Source: Gemmatimonadaceae bacterium (GTDB taxonomy: Bacteria > Latescibacterota > UBA2968 > UBA8231). Taken from it: a stretch of 23,047 bases of DNA. The notes under the pieces were generated by a model, which was not told the origin of the DNA, did not search any database, and saw nothing but the letters and a program-made list of their open reading frames with translations. The translations under genes were made by a program, and so were the position numbers. This document shows, piece by piece, positions 1 to 7,742 of this stretch (its first letter is position 1; every line of letters begins with the position of its first letter). The DNA lies in assembly GCA_002726335.1 (NCBI GenBank), contig PBSR01000020.1:41826-64872 (forward strand), given 5' to 3'.

Positions 1-1008
1 GAAGAGACTCAGCACAACCGCTTCCATGACGAACTGAGACAGCAAGGTCAGGGGCCGAGCTCCCAGGGCTTTGCGAATGCCGATCTCGCGGGTGCGCTCG
101 GTGACGGAGACGAGCATGATGTTCATGATGCCGATGCCACCCACGAGCAGGGAGATGGCAGCGATGCCCCCCGTGACGAGCTTCATCACCACGATCGTCT
201 GTTCCACCTGGTCGAGGATGCCCTTGCCGCTCTGCATCTCGTAGATGGCATCGCGTCCGTGGCGCCGCTTCAGGCCACTGTCGATCAGCGGCATGACACC
301 GGCAACGTCGTCCGGTGTCTTCGTGTAAACGAACAGACCAGCGATGCTCTTGATGCCGAACAGTCGTCTCTGTGCCGTCGTAACCGGGACGATGACGCGG
401 TTGCCCCAGTCGTTACCGAACATGCTGCGCTCCTCCATCACACCGACAACATCGTGGCGGCGTCCGTTGATCTTGATCTCGAGACCGACGGGGTTCCTGT
501 CGCCATAGATCTCGGAGACGACCTTCTGGCCGACGACGGCGACGCTGCGATTGCTCGCAAGGTCGCTGTCCACCAGGAACCGTCCCTCCTCGACCTTCCA
601 GTCGAAGGCGCGGGAGTAGTCCGGAATCGTCGCTTCCACGGAAGCGCCGAAGGTGGCCTTTCCATGGCGGACATCGCCCCCCCTGCCCAGGGCGGGAAGC
701 ACGGCGTCGATCTGCTTCGACAGTCCCGCCACATAGCTGACATCCTTCATCGTCAACGGCTCGAAGCGGGCGACACGGACCCAGCGTCCGTCCTTGTTCA
801 CCCACTCCCGTGGACCGACATAGATGAAGTTGGCGCCGCCGATCTTGCCGAATTCCTCGTAGACCATACGGCGCATACCCTCGCTGATGGAGACGATGCC
901 GACGACGGAGCCGACACCGATGAGCATGCCCAGCAAGGTCAGCGTGGAACGGATCTTGTTGGCCCACAGCTGGCTGAGGGCGATGCCGATGGACTCGAGG
1001 AGGATCAT
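1..1008 (-). CDS. MacB-type ABC transporter permease (second of two, 3' end outside window)
   Basis: Inner-membrane permease of the MacB/LolC/FtsX type, expected to work with a LolD-like ATPase and the HlyD adaptor encoded upstream. The N-terminus MILLESIGIALSQLWANK enters the first membrane helix. A periplasmic MacB_PCD-like domain with NRSVAVVGQKV and INGRRHDVVGV follows. The conserved FtsX segment GGIGIMNIMLVSVTERTRE then runs into IRKALGA. The reading frame is open to position 1, so the last membrane helices are missing only because of the window edge. The ATG overlaps the stop of the preceding permease by four bases (ATGA), so translation is probably coupled. It is clearly paralogous to its neighbour, and the pair may form a heterodimer. 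No ATPase domain is attached, so the ATPase must be encoded elsewhere, perhaps just beyond the window. Confidence 0.9.
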   Translation of the reverse strand, partial: MILLESIGIALSQLWANKIRSTLTLLGMLIGVGSVVGIVSISEGMRRMVYEEFGKIGGANFIYVGPREWVNKDGRWVRVARFEPLTMKDVSYVAGLSKQIDAVLPALGRGGDVRHGKATFGASVEATIPDYSRAFDWKVEEGRFLVDSDLASNRSVAVVGQKVVSEIYGDRNPVGLEIKINGRRHDVVGVMEERSMFGNDWGNRVIVPVTTAQRRLFGIKSIAGLFVYTKTPDDVAGVMPLIDSGLKRRHGRDAIYEMQSGKGILDQVEQTIVVMKLVTGGIAAISLLVGGIGIMNIMLVSVTERTREIGIRKALGARPLTLLSQFVMEAVVLSLF

Positions 1009-2237
1009 TCGTGGCGCAGGGCCTCCACCGGATCGAGACGCGCCGCCCGGGCCGCCGGGTAGACGCCGAAGAACAGGCCCACGGCGCTGGCGAAGGCGAG
1101 GGCTACCAGCACCGAATCGGCGGAGACGATGCTGACGAAGGGTGTGTTTTCGTCAAAATGGCTGATCAACTGCTCGATGCCGAGGCCAAAACCGACACCG
1201 ACACCGACGCCGAGCAGACCGCCGAAGAGGCTCAGGACGATGGCCTCGGCGACGAACTGCATCATGATGTGGTGCGACTTGGCGCCCAGGGCTTTGCGCA
1301 CGCCGATCTCGCGGGTCCGTTCGGTGACGGAGACGAGCATGATGTTCATGATGCCGATGCCGCCCACCAACAGGGAGATCCCGGCGATGCCGCCGGCGAC
1401 CCCCTTCATCACCAGGATCGTCTGGCCCACCTGCTCGAGCTGGTTGGCGCTGGTCTCCACCTGGAACTCATCACCGTGCTCGTGATGCCGGCGCAGGGCA
1501 AGCTCGATGGATGCGACCAGATCCTCGACGAGGTCGACGTCGTCGAGGAAGAGGGCGATCTCGTCGAGCCGGCGGTTGCCGAGCAGGCGTCGCTGGGCCG
1601 TGGTGTAGGGGATGAGGACCTGATTGCCCTCCTCACGGCCGAAGCGCACGCGCTCCTCGAGCACGCCGACGACGGTGTAGCGCTCGCCGTTGAGCTTCAG
1701 GTCGAGACCGATCGGATCGGCGCCGCCGAACAGGTCGGTCCGCACCTTCTGTCCGATCGTGCAGACCTTGCGGGAGAACTGCACGTCATCCGCCGTCAGC
1801 GGGCGGCCGTGCACGACGGGCCAGTTGCGTCCTTCGTGGAAATCCTCGGACGTGCCGTAGAAGGTGGCGTTCATCGTCGTCTTGCCGTAGCGCAAACGGG
1901 CACTGCCGCCGACGCCGGGAACGACGGCATCGACGTCGACATCGGTCTCCTCGTCGAAGGCGACCAGGTCCGCACTCGTCAGGTGCGCCGCCCAGGCTCT
2001 CCGCACCCAGCGGCCATCCCGACGTTCCCACGCCTGGGGCGGCCGCACGCGTATGACGCCGGCGCCGCCGGAGCGCGCGAATTCACCGACAACGGTGCGC
2101 CGCAGACCTTCGCCGATGGAGACGATGCCGATGACGGAGGAGACGCCGATGACGATACCGAGCAGGGTGAGGATGGAGCGCAGCTTGTTGGCCCGCAGCT
2201 GCGACAGGCCGACGAAGATGGTCTCGAACAGGACTAT
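1005..2237 (-). CDS. MacB-type ABC transporter permease (first of two), apparent AUA start
   Basis: MacB/FtsX-type permease of about 410 residues. Visible parts are helix 1 with LSQLRANKLRSILTLLGIV, a periplasmic domain (VCTIGQKV, LNGERYTVVGVLEERV), then GGIGIMNIMLVSVTERTRE, IGVRKALGA and a C-terminal helix pair ending VYPAARAARLDPVEALRHE. The coding similarity continues upstream to within two codons of the adaptor's TAG stop, in the same frame. No ATG, GTG or TTG exists before residue 70 or so. Aligned with the paralogue start MILLESIG, the codon at the Met position is ATA (2237-2235), giving IVLFETIF. CTG at 2231 is the other near option. Starting at the GTG at 2048 would delete the first membrane helix, so that start is rejected. 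It lies between the HlyD adaptor gene and the second permease, with a four-base overlap to the latter. Confidence 0.85.
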   Translation of the reverse strand: MVLFETIFVGLSQLRANKLRSILTLLGIVIGVSSVIGIVSIGEGLRRTVVGEFARSGGAGVIRVRPPQAWERRDGRWVRRAWAAHLTSADLVAFDEETDVDVDAVVPGVGGSARLRYGKTTMNATFYGTSEDFHEGRNWPVVHGRPLTADDVQFSRKVCTIGQKVRTDLFGGADPIGLDLKLNGERYTVVGVLEERVRFGREEGNQVLIPYTTAQRRLLGNRRLDEIALFLDDVDLVEDLVASIELALRRHHEHGDEFQVETSANQLEQVGQTILVMKGVAGGIAGISLLVGGIGIMNIMLVSVTERTREIGVRKALGAKSHHIMMQFVAEAIVLSLFGGLLGVGVGVGFGLGIEQLISHFDENTPFVSIVSADSVLVALAFASAVGLFFGVYPAARAARLDPVEALRHE

Positions 2238-2243
2238 GGAGAC

Positions 2244-3638
2244 CTACTCGTCGCTCGTCGTGTCGGCGACGGCTTCCTGTTCTTCCAGCTTGCGGGTGAT
2301 CAGCGCCGGGTCGGGACTGACGCGATCACTGGCCTCGAGTCCGGAGAGGATCTCGATCCGTGTCGACGTCTCCAGGCCGATCTCCAGAGTTACCTCCGTG
2401 AAGCGATCGAGGATAAATTCGGTAGGTGGCGGGGGAGCGGTCTCGGATGAGTCGGGCGCAGTCACCACCGACGTGTCGGTCGAGGCTTCCGCCGCAGACG
2501 TGCTGTCGGCAGTCGCACCGACAACCACCGAGTCGGCACGCACCGAATCGACGCCGGTGCTGTCCGGGCCGACGATGTAGGCCACAAAACGACCGCGGCG
2601 TCCCTTCACCGGCTCGCCGTCCTCCTCTTTCTCATCAAAGCGCTCGACGACGGCCTCCATCGGCAGGTACAGCACGCTGTCCCGCCGGGAGAAGATGATG
2701 TCGATGTCACACGACATGCCCTGCCGGAGTCGTGGCTCGTGGTCGACGACGTCGATCTCCGTGTCGAACGTGACGATGGGACTGCCCTGCTGCTTGAGAC
2801 CTACCGGGGCGATCCAGCGCACGCGCCCTTCGTACGTCGTGTCGGGATACGCATCGACGACAATGTCGACGGCCTGCCCGAGCTCGAGCTTGGCGATGTC
2901 GATCTCGGCGATATCACCGCGCACGATCATCTGGCTCGGGTCGCCGATCTCAAACATCACCGTGCCGCCCGACAGGCCGGACAGTCCGGAGGCGACGACC
3001 TCGCCGATCTCGATGCCACGGCGGATGACGATACCGCTGATGGGGGCCAGGATACGGATCTCGTCCAGCTGGGTCTGGCCCGGCGGCCCGGTGGACGGCG
3101 ACAGGTTGGCCTTGGTCTCGAGGATCTCGAGCTCGAGACGGGCCAGTCGCAACTCGCTGCGGGCCCGCGTCAGGCGCATTTCCGAGTCTTCATACTGCGA
3201 TGTGGGCAACATCTTGCGGTCGAACAGGACCTTCTGGCGAGCCAGGTCGCGTTCCTGTTCGTCCACGGTAAGCCGGCCACGCTCTACGGCGGAGCGCTTC
3301 TGGTAGAGCTGCAGCGACTGATTCGGATCGGGTTCGATGACCGCCAGCAGCTGGCCGGCCTCCACGTGATCACCCGCCTCGATGGGCAGCTGGCGGACCT
3401 CGCCAGCGATGGTGGACTTGACCTCGACGGTGCGGACCAGCTCGATGGTGCCGGTATCGGCGAGCTTGTCGACGAGATTGCCGCGGCCCATCTCGATGGA
3501 GGCGAACCTCTCGGGCGGGTCCTCCTTCTTCAACGCCACCCACGAGAGCCCCCCGATACTGCCGGCGAGGACGAGAAAGACGAGAAGCTTGAAGGCCCAA
3601 CCGCGTTTCCGCCGTCGGCGTCGTGTCGCCTCGGCCAA
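2244..3638 (-). CDS. HlyD/MacA-family periplasmic adaptor protein
   Basis: Membrane-fusion (adaptor) subunit of a tripartite MacAB-like export system, 464 aa. An Arg/Lys-rich N-terminus (RRRRRKRGW) precedes a single membrane anchor at about residues 16-36. Next come the first lipoyl half around 73-103 (STIAGEVRQLPIEAGDHVEAGQ), an alpha-helical hairpin at about 105-180, and the second lipoyl half (ILAPISGIVIRRGIEIGE, about 196-213). The beta-barrel follows and then a membrane-proximal domain. That last domain is interrupted at about 357-407 by a low-complexity Ser/Thr/Asp/Val/Ala stretch ending in PPPPTE. The start is TTG two bases after the Yip1 gene's stop, with GGGG about ten bases upstream, which suggests translational coupling. 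The TAG stop is followed almost at once, in the same frame, by the first permease. Substrate unknown. Confidence 0.9.
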   Translation of the reverse strand: MAEATRRRRRKRGWAFKLLVFLVLAGSIGGLSWVALKKEDPPERFASIEMGRGNLVDKLADTGTIELVRTVEVKSTIAGEVRQLPIEAGDHVEAGQLLAVIEPDPNQSLQLYQKRSAVERGRLTVDEQERDLARQKVLFDRKMLPTSQYEDSEMRLTRARSELRLARLELEILETKANLSPSTGPPGQTQLDEIRILAPISGIVIRRGIEIGEVVASGLSGLSGGTVMFEIGDPSQMIVRGDIAEIDIAKLELGQAVDIVVDAYPDTTYEGRVRWIAPVGLKQQGSPIVTFDTEIDVVDHEPRLRQGMSCDIDIIFSRRDSVLYLPMEAVVERFDEKEEDGEPVKGRRGRFVAYIVGPDSTGVDSVRADSVVVGATADSTSAAEASTDTSVVTAPDSSETAPPPPTEFILDRFTEVTLEIGLETSTRIEILSGLEASDRVSPDPALITRKLEEQEAVADTTSDE

Positions 3639-3640
3639 GG

Positions 3641-4372
3641 CTACATCCCCGGTGCGAAGCCGGCCAGCGCGGCGCCGCCAGCCACGAAGAGGGCCCAGAT
3701 GGCGAACAGGATGCCCAGAGTCTTGCCGAGACTGGCCCTGGCAAGGATCGACAGGCCAATCCCGATGACCACGATCTGCCAGACGACGAAGATGTCGATG
3801 CCATTGATCAGGCGACCGACGTAGGTGGCCAGCATTTCTTTATCGAGAAACAGACCCGGCCCAAGGGTTACCATCAAGGATTCCCGGGCCTGTCGGATGG
3901 GCGTGAGGACGACGTTCTGCAGGATACTGATCACCATGGCGTAGCCTTCGACGGCCAGCATCTGGCCGTAGGTGACGTCCCCTCCGAGGGCGTAGCGTCC
4001 CACCAGGAGCAGCACGCCGGAAAAAGCGAAGACCATGACTAAGATCATGACCGGCGCGGCCACCAGGGTGCCGATGCTGGTGACGCCGGACATCTTCGCC
4101 ATCATCTCCCGCTGTTGGGCGATCTGCTCCGGTGTCAGATCCTGCCCTGCCGTCGCTGCCGCGACGGCCTTCGCCTGCATCTTCTGCGCGACGGGCAACG
4201 TCATGTACTGCGACCCGACAGTGACGAGAGCGGCGAGCAGGACGGGGATGAACCAGTCCATGCGGGAATGTCCCCGCTGTACGGCTTCGAAGGTCTCGGC
4301 CGGGGCGTAGAAGACGCGGATCATACGGCCGACGATGCCGATATCGGTCTCGGTGCTGGGAGTTTCAGTCAT
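3641..4372 (-). CDS. Yip1-family integral membrane protein
   Basis: A 243-aa polytopic membrane protein of the YIP1/DUF1282 type. The N-terminus IVGRMIRVFYAPAETFEAVQ is the typical short amphipathic lead of bacterial Yip1 proteins. About five hydrophobic segments follow: FIPVLLAALVTV, TLVAAPVMILVMVFAFSGVLLL, MLAVEGYAMVISILQNVVL, GIDIFVVWQIVVIGIGLSIL and LGILFAIWALFVAGGAALAG. I chose ATG 4372-4370 because GGAGG sits five bases upstream. The longer ORF beginning at 4453 has no ribosome-binding site and a non-family N-terminus. It is the first gene of a tight operon with the adaptor and permeases. The function of bacterial Yip1 proteins is not settled; a link to envelope transport is inferred from the context only. 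Confidence 0.85.
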   Translation of the reverse strand: MTETPSTETDIGIVGRMIRVFYAPAETFEAVQRGHSRMDWFIPVLLAALVTVGSQYMTLPVAQKMQAKAVAAATAGQDLTPEQIAQQREMMAKMSGVTSIGTLVAAPVMILVMVFAFSGVLLLVGRYALGGDVTYGQMLAVEGYAMVISILQNVVLTPIRQARESLMVTLGPGLFLDKEMLATYVGRLINGIDIFVVWQIVVIGIGLSILARASLGKTLGILFAIWALFVAGGAALAGFAPGM

Positions 4373-4376
4373 GATG

Positions 4377-4389
4377 CCTCCTTCGGAGG
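4377..4389 (-). promoter_or_regulatory. Shine-Dalgarno inside a short hairpin before the Yip1 gene
   Basis: On the minus strand CCTCC-GAA-GGAGG forms a five-base-pair stem with a three-base loop. The GGAGG arm is the ribosome-binding site of the Yip1 gene, five bases before its ATG. The stem would mask the site and may tune translation of the operon's first gene. The loop is small, and palindromes of this size arise by chance around GGAGG sites, so a regulatory role is a guess. Confidence 0.35.
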
Positions 4390-4463
4390 GGATTCTGGGG
4401 CTCTCCGGCGGGACGATACAAGTAGTCAACACCGAAAGGGCGGACCTTGGCAAGCTCGAGGTG

Positions 4464-5321
4464 TTACCAGGTGCGCTCCTTCAGCATCTCCTGGACTGCC
4501 TCTCTGGGGACGGGAAGGTCGTCCTGGTGTTCATCCAGCCAGGCGGAGAAGTCCCGTTCGATGTCATCCGTCCAACGCGTATCGATCTGCCCGGGGGTGT
4601 ACTTCGTTTCACTGAGTCGCAGCTTGCCGAAACGATCACGCAGAGTGATCAGCTCCGATGTCTTGACCACCTGCTCGGCCAGATGGGGGGGGACGAAGAC
4701 GACACCGTCGTGCCGGCCGAGAACGACGTCGCCGGGCATCCAGGTGGCGGCGCCGATGCGGATGGGGCAGTTGATGCCGGCCAGCATGATGGTGGGCGAG
4801 GCGAAGCTGGGATGCGTGCCGCGTACGAAGCTGCAGAAACCCTCCAGCTCGCGGATGCCGTCGAGATCGCGCACGGCAGCATCGTGGACGACGCCATTGC
4901 CCGAGTTCGTCAGGATGGCCACCGACAGGTTGTCACCGATGACGGGGCCCTGGACGATCTTGCCGAAGACGTCGGCGACGTAGACGTCGCCCGGCACGAG
5001 CATGTCGATGGGCCAGGAGATCTGGTCGCCGACGCAGCCGGCCTGTTCTCCTTTGGCCTCCATCACCTGACGCAGTACCGGCCGGCGTGGCATGTACATC
5101 GCCGTCAGGGCGCGGCCGACGAGGACCTCGTCGGGATGGGTGCACATCCAGCCACCTTCGAAGGCACACTCGTACCCCTGGCCGCGGACCACACCCCAGG
5201 CCTGGGTCGTCGTCACCTGGCGCATGCGGGTGAGGATGGCGTCGGCCACCCGCGGGCGACCGTCAGCGGAACGCTCGCCGGTCCACTCGGGCGTGTATTC
5301 GACGATCTCTTCAGAACTCAT
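4464..5321 (-). CDS. RraA / HMG-aldolase-like family protein
   Basis: A 285-aa protein of the RraA-like superfamily, which includes 4-hydroxy-4-methyl-2-oxoglutarate aldolases and the RNase E inhibitor RraA. Visible family signatures are VGRALTAMYMP (68-78), GDVYVADVFGK (111-121), the AVRD motif at 149-152 that supplies substrate and metal contacts in the aldolases, and GDVVLGRHDGVVFVP at 197-211. It is longer than RraA proper (about 160 aa), with extra N- and C-terminal segments, and so fits the larger aldolase-like subgroup. ATG 5321 begins MSSEEIVEYTPEW. An in-frame GTG at 5348 with AAAGG ten bases upstream is an alternative that adds nine residues. It lies close behind fetB (49 or 22 nt depending on the start). 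Aldolase or lyase activity on a hydroxy-acid is the best guess; the substrate is unknown. Confidence 0.8.
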   Translation of the reverse strand: MSSEEIVEYTPEWTGERSADGRPRVADAILTRMRQVTTTQAWGVVRGQGYECAFEGGWMCTHPDEVLVGRALTAMYMPRRPVLRQVMEAKGEQAGCVGDQISWPIDMLVPGDVYVADVFGKIVQGPVIGDNLSVAILTNSGNGVVHDAAVRDLDGIRELEGFCSFVRGTHPSFASPTIMLAGINCPIRIGAATWMPGDVVLGRHDGVVFVPPHLAEQVVKTSELITLRDRFGKLRLSETKYTPGQIDTRWTDDIERDFSAWLDEHQDDLPVPREAVQEMLKERTW

Positions 5322-5370
5322 GTTCAATGGGCAGAATCTGTCGGTCACGCTGCAAGCGCCTTTCTGGTAG

Positions 5371-6147
5371 TCACTGGACGATCAGCTGGTTGGCATGGGT
5401 GAAACAGCGCCGTCGTACGACCGAGGCGACGACGACGGCGCCGATGGCGGTGGAAGCCACGAGCATGAGCATGACGACGATCTGGTACTTCACGGCCGAG
5501 ACGGGAGAGACCCCGGCGAGGATCTGTCCCGTCATCATACCCGGCAGGGACACCAGGCCCACCGTCATCAGGGCGTTGATAGAAGGTATCATGCCGGCGC
5601 GGACAGCGTCGGCGAGCAGCGCCGCCGTGGCCTCCCGGTAGGTGGCCCCCAGTGACAGAGCCTGTTCGATCTCCTCGCGCCGCTCGCGCAGACCGGTGAG
5701 TAGGCGTTCGAGACAGATGGAGATGGCGTTCATCGAATTGCCGGCGATCATGCCTCCGAGGGGGATGAAATACTGCGGCGACCACCATGGATCGGCCTGG
5801 ATGATCGCCGCGGTGACGAGCACGGTGACAGCCAGGTAGCTGATGACCATCGACAGAAACGTCGGCGCGAACACAGCTATCTGTGGGTCGCGTACCCGCC
5901 CGCGTACAGCATGGGCTGCCCAGAACACCATGAAGACGAAGACGGCGAGCACGAGCAGCGGCCGGTCGATGGCAAACACCGCGTCGAGCACGTACCCCAC
6001 CAGGAACAGCTGGGCAAAGGTGCGGACAGAACCCCACAGCAGATCGCGCTCGAGGCGCAGCCCCAGGGCCAGCGACGCAGCCCCGGCAATGACGACGAAT
6101 ATGAGACACAGCAGCAGCTGGCCTGGCCCGATGGCGATGGGGCTCAT
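5371..6147 (-). CDS. fetB: FetB-type iron-export ABC transporter permease
   Basis: Integral membrane permease of the UPF0014/FetB (YbbM) family, 258 aa, matching the usual length of about 260. Several hydrophobic segments are visible. The conserved central part IPLGGMIAGNSMNAISICLERL is followed by the cytoplasmic coupling region EEIEQALSLGATYREAT and by LMTVGLVSLPGMMTGQILAGVSP. These glycine/methionine-rich segments are diagnostic for FetB. In E. coli, FetAB exports iron and raises resistance to oxidative stress. The ATG overlaps the stop of the ATPase gene by four bases (ATGA), so the two subunits are almost certainly co-translated. The C-terminus ends shortly before the RraA-like gene. Confidence 0.92.
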   Translation of the reverse strand: MSPIAIGPGQLLLCLIFVVIAGAASLALGLRLERDLLWGSVRTFAQLFLVGYVLDAVFAIDRPLLVLAVFVFMVFWAAHAVRGRVRDPQIAVFAPTFLSMVISYLAVTVLVTAAIIQADPWWSPQYFIPLGGMIAGNSMNAISICLERLLTGLRERREEIEQALSLGATYREATAALLADAVRAGMIPSINALMTVGLVSLPGMMTGQILAGVSPVSAVKYQIVVMLMLVASTAIGAVVVASVVRRRCFTHANQLIVQ

Positions 6148-6803
6148 GTCATCACCTGCAAACCCTCGCGCTGCAGCAGGACATGCAAGACGTTCGCCGT
6201 AGGCGTCGTGAAGCCCTGGTGGGTGACGACGACGACGCCGGCACCTGCGGCGCAGTGGGCAGCCAACTGAGTCTCGATCACGGTGCGGGCCTCGCCGTCC
6301 AATGCCGCTGTCGGCTCGTCACACAGCAGGATTTCGGGCTCAAGAAGCTGTGCACGAAGAAAGGCCAGGCGCTGCCGCTGGCCGACGGACAGAGTCCGCG
6401 CCTCGTCGTCGAGAGCGACGTCCTGCAACAACAGAACATCAAGCTGTCGACGCAGGGACTCATCGGCGGGCGCGGTGCGACCGCGGTTAGCGCGAAAGGA
6501 GAGGGGCCAGCAGAGGTTGTCCCGCACTGAACCCGCCCTGGCCACCGGGGTCTGCGGTACCAGAGCGGCGCGCCGACGCAGGGCGGTGACGTCTGCATCC
6601 TTGCCGAGGGAGCCGTCCACGAGCAACTGGCCCGATGTCGGCTCCTGCAGTCGGTTGAGGAGGCGCAGCAGGCTCGATTTGCCGCATCCCGACGCACCCT
6701 CGATGACGACAAGACGGCCGCCTTCTACGCTCAGGTCGACGCCTTCAAAGAGCGGCTCATGGTCGCCGAAGCGAAGGGAGGCGCCCCGCAGGTCGAGACG
6801 CAT
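6144..6803 (-). CDS. fetA: FetA-type ABC transporter ATP-binding protein
   Basis: A 219-aa ABC ATPase, the short length typical of FetA (YbbL). It carries Walker A GASGCGKS at 36-43, Q-loop Gln84 (VPQTPV), signature LSVGQ at 138-142, Walker B EILLCDE at 157-163 followed by PTAALD, and switch His195 (VVTHQ). It energises the FetB permease encoded directly downstream with a four-base overlap, probably for iron efflux. The start is ATG 6803-6801. No Shine-Dalgarno is visible. Instead a perfect ten-base palindrome sits immediately before the ATG. No metal-regulator gene is adjacent. Confidence 0.92.
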   Translation of the reverse strand: MRLDLRGASLRFGDHEPLFEGVDLSVEGGRLVVIEGASGCGKSSLLRLLNRLQEPTSGQLLVDGSLGKDADVTALRRRAALVPQTPVARAGSVRDNLCWPLSFRANRGRTAPADESLRRQLDVLLLQDVALDDEARTLSVGQRQRLAFLRAQLLEPEILLCDEPTAALDGEARTVIETQLAAHCAAGAGVVVVTHQGFTTPTANVLHVLLQREGLQVMT

Positions 6804-6813
6804 CAGATATCTG
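6804..6813 (-). promoter_or_regulatory. Perfect 10-bp palindrome abutting the fetA start
   Basis: CAGATATCTG reads the same on both strands and ends exactly at the fetA start codon, where a ribosome-binding site would be expected. It could be part of an operator or a 5'-end structure, or it could be chance. It is short and has no flanking extension, so confidence in a function is low. Confidence 0.25.
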
Positions 6814-7197
6814 TCATCTGCGCATGGGTTCCGAGAGTGCCCGATTCTCTCTGGCAGGAGGGGTACATACGTTCACCGGTCGTACGGACTGGCCGATAAC
6901 CGAATGGCCGTTTCCGAAGATGTATCGTAGACGACCTCATGCTCCGATGGCTTCGTCGCTGTAGACACTCAGTGTAAGGCCGGGGTCGCGATGGTGGAAT
7001 TGGGCGGCGACGGCGTCTCACTCTTGCGGTGCGCATGCACGGGCCCAGGCACGCCAGTTGTCCGGTTTGGGAAGATAAACCACTGGAACAGAGTACGCCT
7101 TGGACAACCGCACGCCCACGGAATAGCGTTGGGGCGGTGCATCATGTCCCCTTCCACATGATTGTATTGTCGGGTGGAGCGCAGAGGAGAGGATCGA
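6804..7197. other. 394-nt stretch without a recognisable gene
   Basis: Divergent spacer between fetA (minus) and the GNAT gene (plus). Short ORFs on both strands (for example minus 6803-7036 and 6969-7265) have no recognisable domain, and their composition looks like chance translation. A minus-strand frame open from about 7166 to the stop at 7018 reads fairly protein-like (YSVGVRLSK, VVYLPKPDNW). It lacks a start codon and resembles nothing I know, so it might be a gene remnant. I see no convincing promoter, RNA gene or terminator. Confidence 0.5.
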
Positions 7198-7647
7198 GTG
7201 AGCGAGACCAACTGGACACTTCGCGAGGCTGTGCAGTCTGATGCGCCCAGCCTTACGAAGTGCATGACTGCGGCCTACTCAGCGTATGAGAGCCGGATGG
7301 AAGGTACTCGACTTCCTCCCATGGACGTGCACTACGAAAGGGAGATCCGTGAGAGTCCGACGTGGGTCGTTGTAGAGAGCGGCCAGGTTATCGGAGCACT
7401 CATCATGGGGTTTTCGGACGACCATGCGAAGATCGCGAATGTGGCCGTGCATCCTGCCCATCAAGGTCGCGGTATCGGGGGCAGACTCATGCGGCTTGCC
7501 GAGGAGAGCGCCAATGAGCAGGGGCACTCCGAGATGCGCCTGGCGACGCACGTCCTGCTCACGGAGAACGTGTCGCTTTACGAGCACCTGGGATGGCGAG
7601 AGATCAAGCGGGATGAGACGCGCGTGTGGATGGCCAAGACGATATAG
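7198..7647 (+). CDS. GNAT-family N-acetyltransferase
   Basis: A 149-aa GNAT acetyltransferase, expected to transfer an acetyl group from acetyl-CoA to a small-molecule or protein amine. Motif A is clear: IANVAVHPAHQGRGIGGRL (79-97), with the pyrophosphate-binding loop HQGRGIG. The C-terminal motif YEHLGW (128-133) is also typical. The N-terminus TLREAVQSDAPSLTKCMTAAY is the usual first strand and helix. I chose GTG 7198 because AGGAGAGG lies five bases upstream; the longer ORF from 7162 has no such site. It opens a run of four small, functionally unrelated plus-strand genes that look acquired. Substrate not predictable. Confidence 0.85.
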   Translation: MSETNWTLREAVQSDAPSLTKCMTAAYSAYESRMEGTRLPPMDVHYEREIRESPTWVVVESGQVIGALIMGFSDDHAKIANVAVHPAHQGRGIGGRLMRLAEESANEQGHSEMRLATHVLLTENVSLYEHLGWREIKRDETRVWMAKTI

Positions 7648-7655
7648 TGTCGGTT

Positions 7656-7675
7656 CGTTCGGGATGGGGCGAACG
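7656..7675. repeat. Small inverted repeat after the GNAT gene
   Basis: CGTTCG and CGAACG form a six-base-pair stem around an eight-base loop, nine bases after the GNAT stop. It may act as a weak terminator or as an mRNA 3' end. No T-run follows, so a classical Rho-independent terminator is not supported. Confidence 0.3.
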
Positions 7676-7742
7676 GTCTCGCCGGATAGTGCGGACTTCC
7701 ACGTAGTGTACTGATAGGCCCAGATACCTCAGAGGAGACCTG

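Noticed and set aside
1011..2450. 479-aa plus-strand ORF opposite the first permease and adaptor
   Set aside because: It is the antisense shadow of high-GC coding sequence. The composition is His/Asp/Glu/Ala-rich with no domain, while the minus strand gives clear MacB and HlyD proteins.
2739..3824. 361-aa plus-strand ORF opposite the adaptor gene
   Set aside because: Antisense shadow with Asp/Leu/Ala/Gly-rich composition and no recognisable motif.
4335..5402. 355-aa plus-strand ORF opposite the RraA-like gene
   Set aside because: Antisense shadow; the opposite strand encodes a clear family member.
7018..7166. Minus-strand frame with protein-like text (YSVGVRLSK, VVYLPKPDNW)
   Set aside because: It has no start codon, is under 50 codons and has no family resemblance. 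It is noted only as a possible remnant within the 394-nt spacer.
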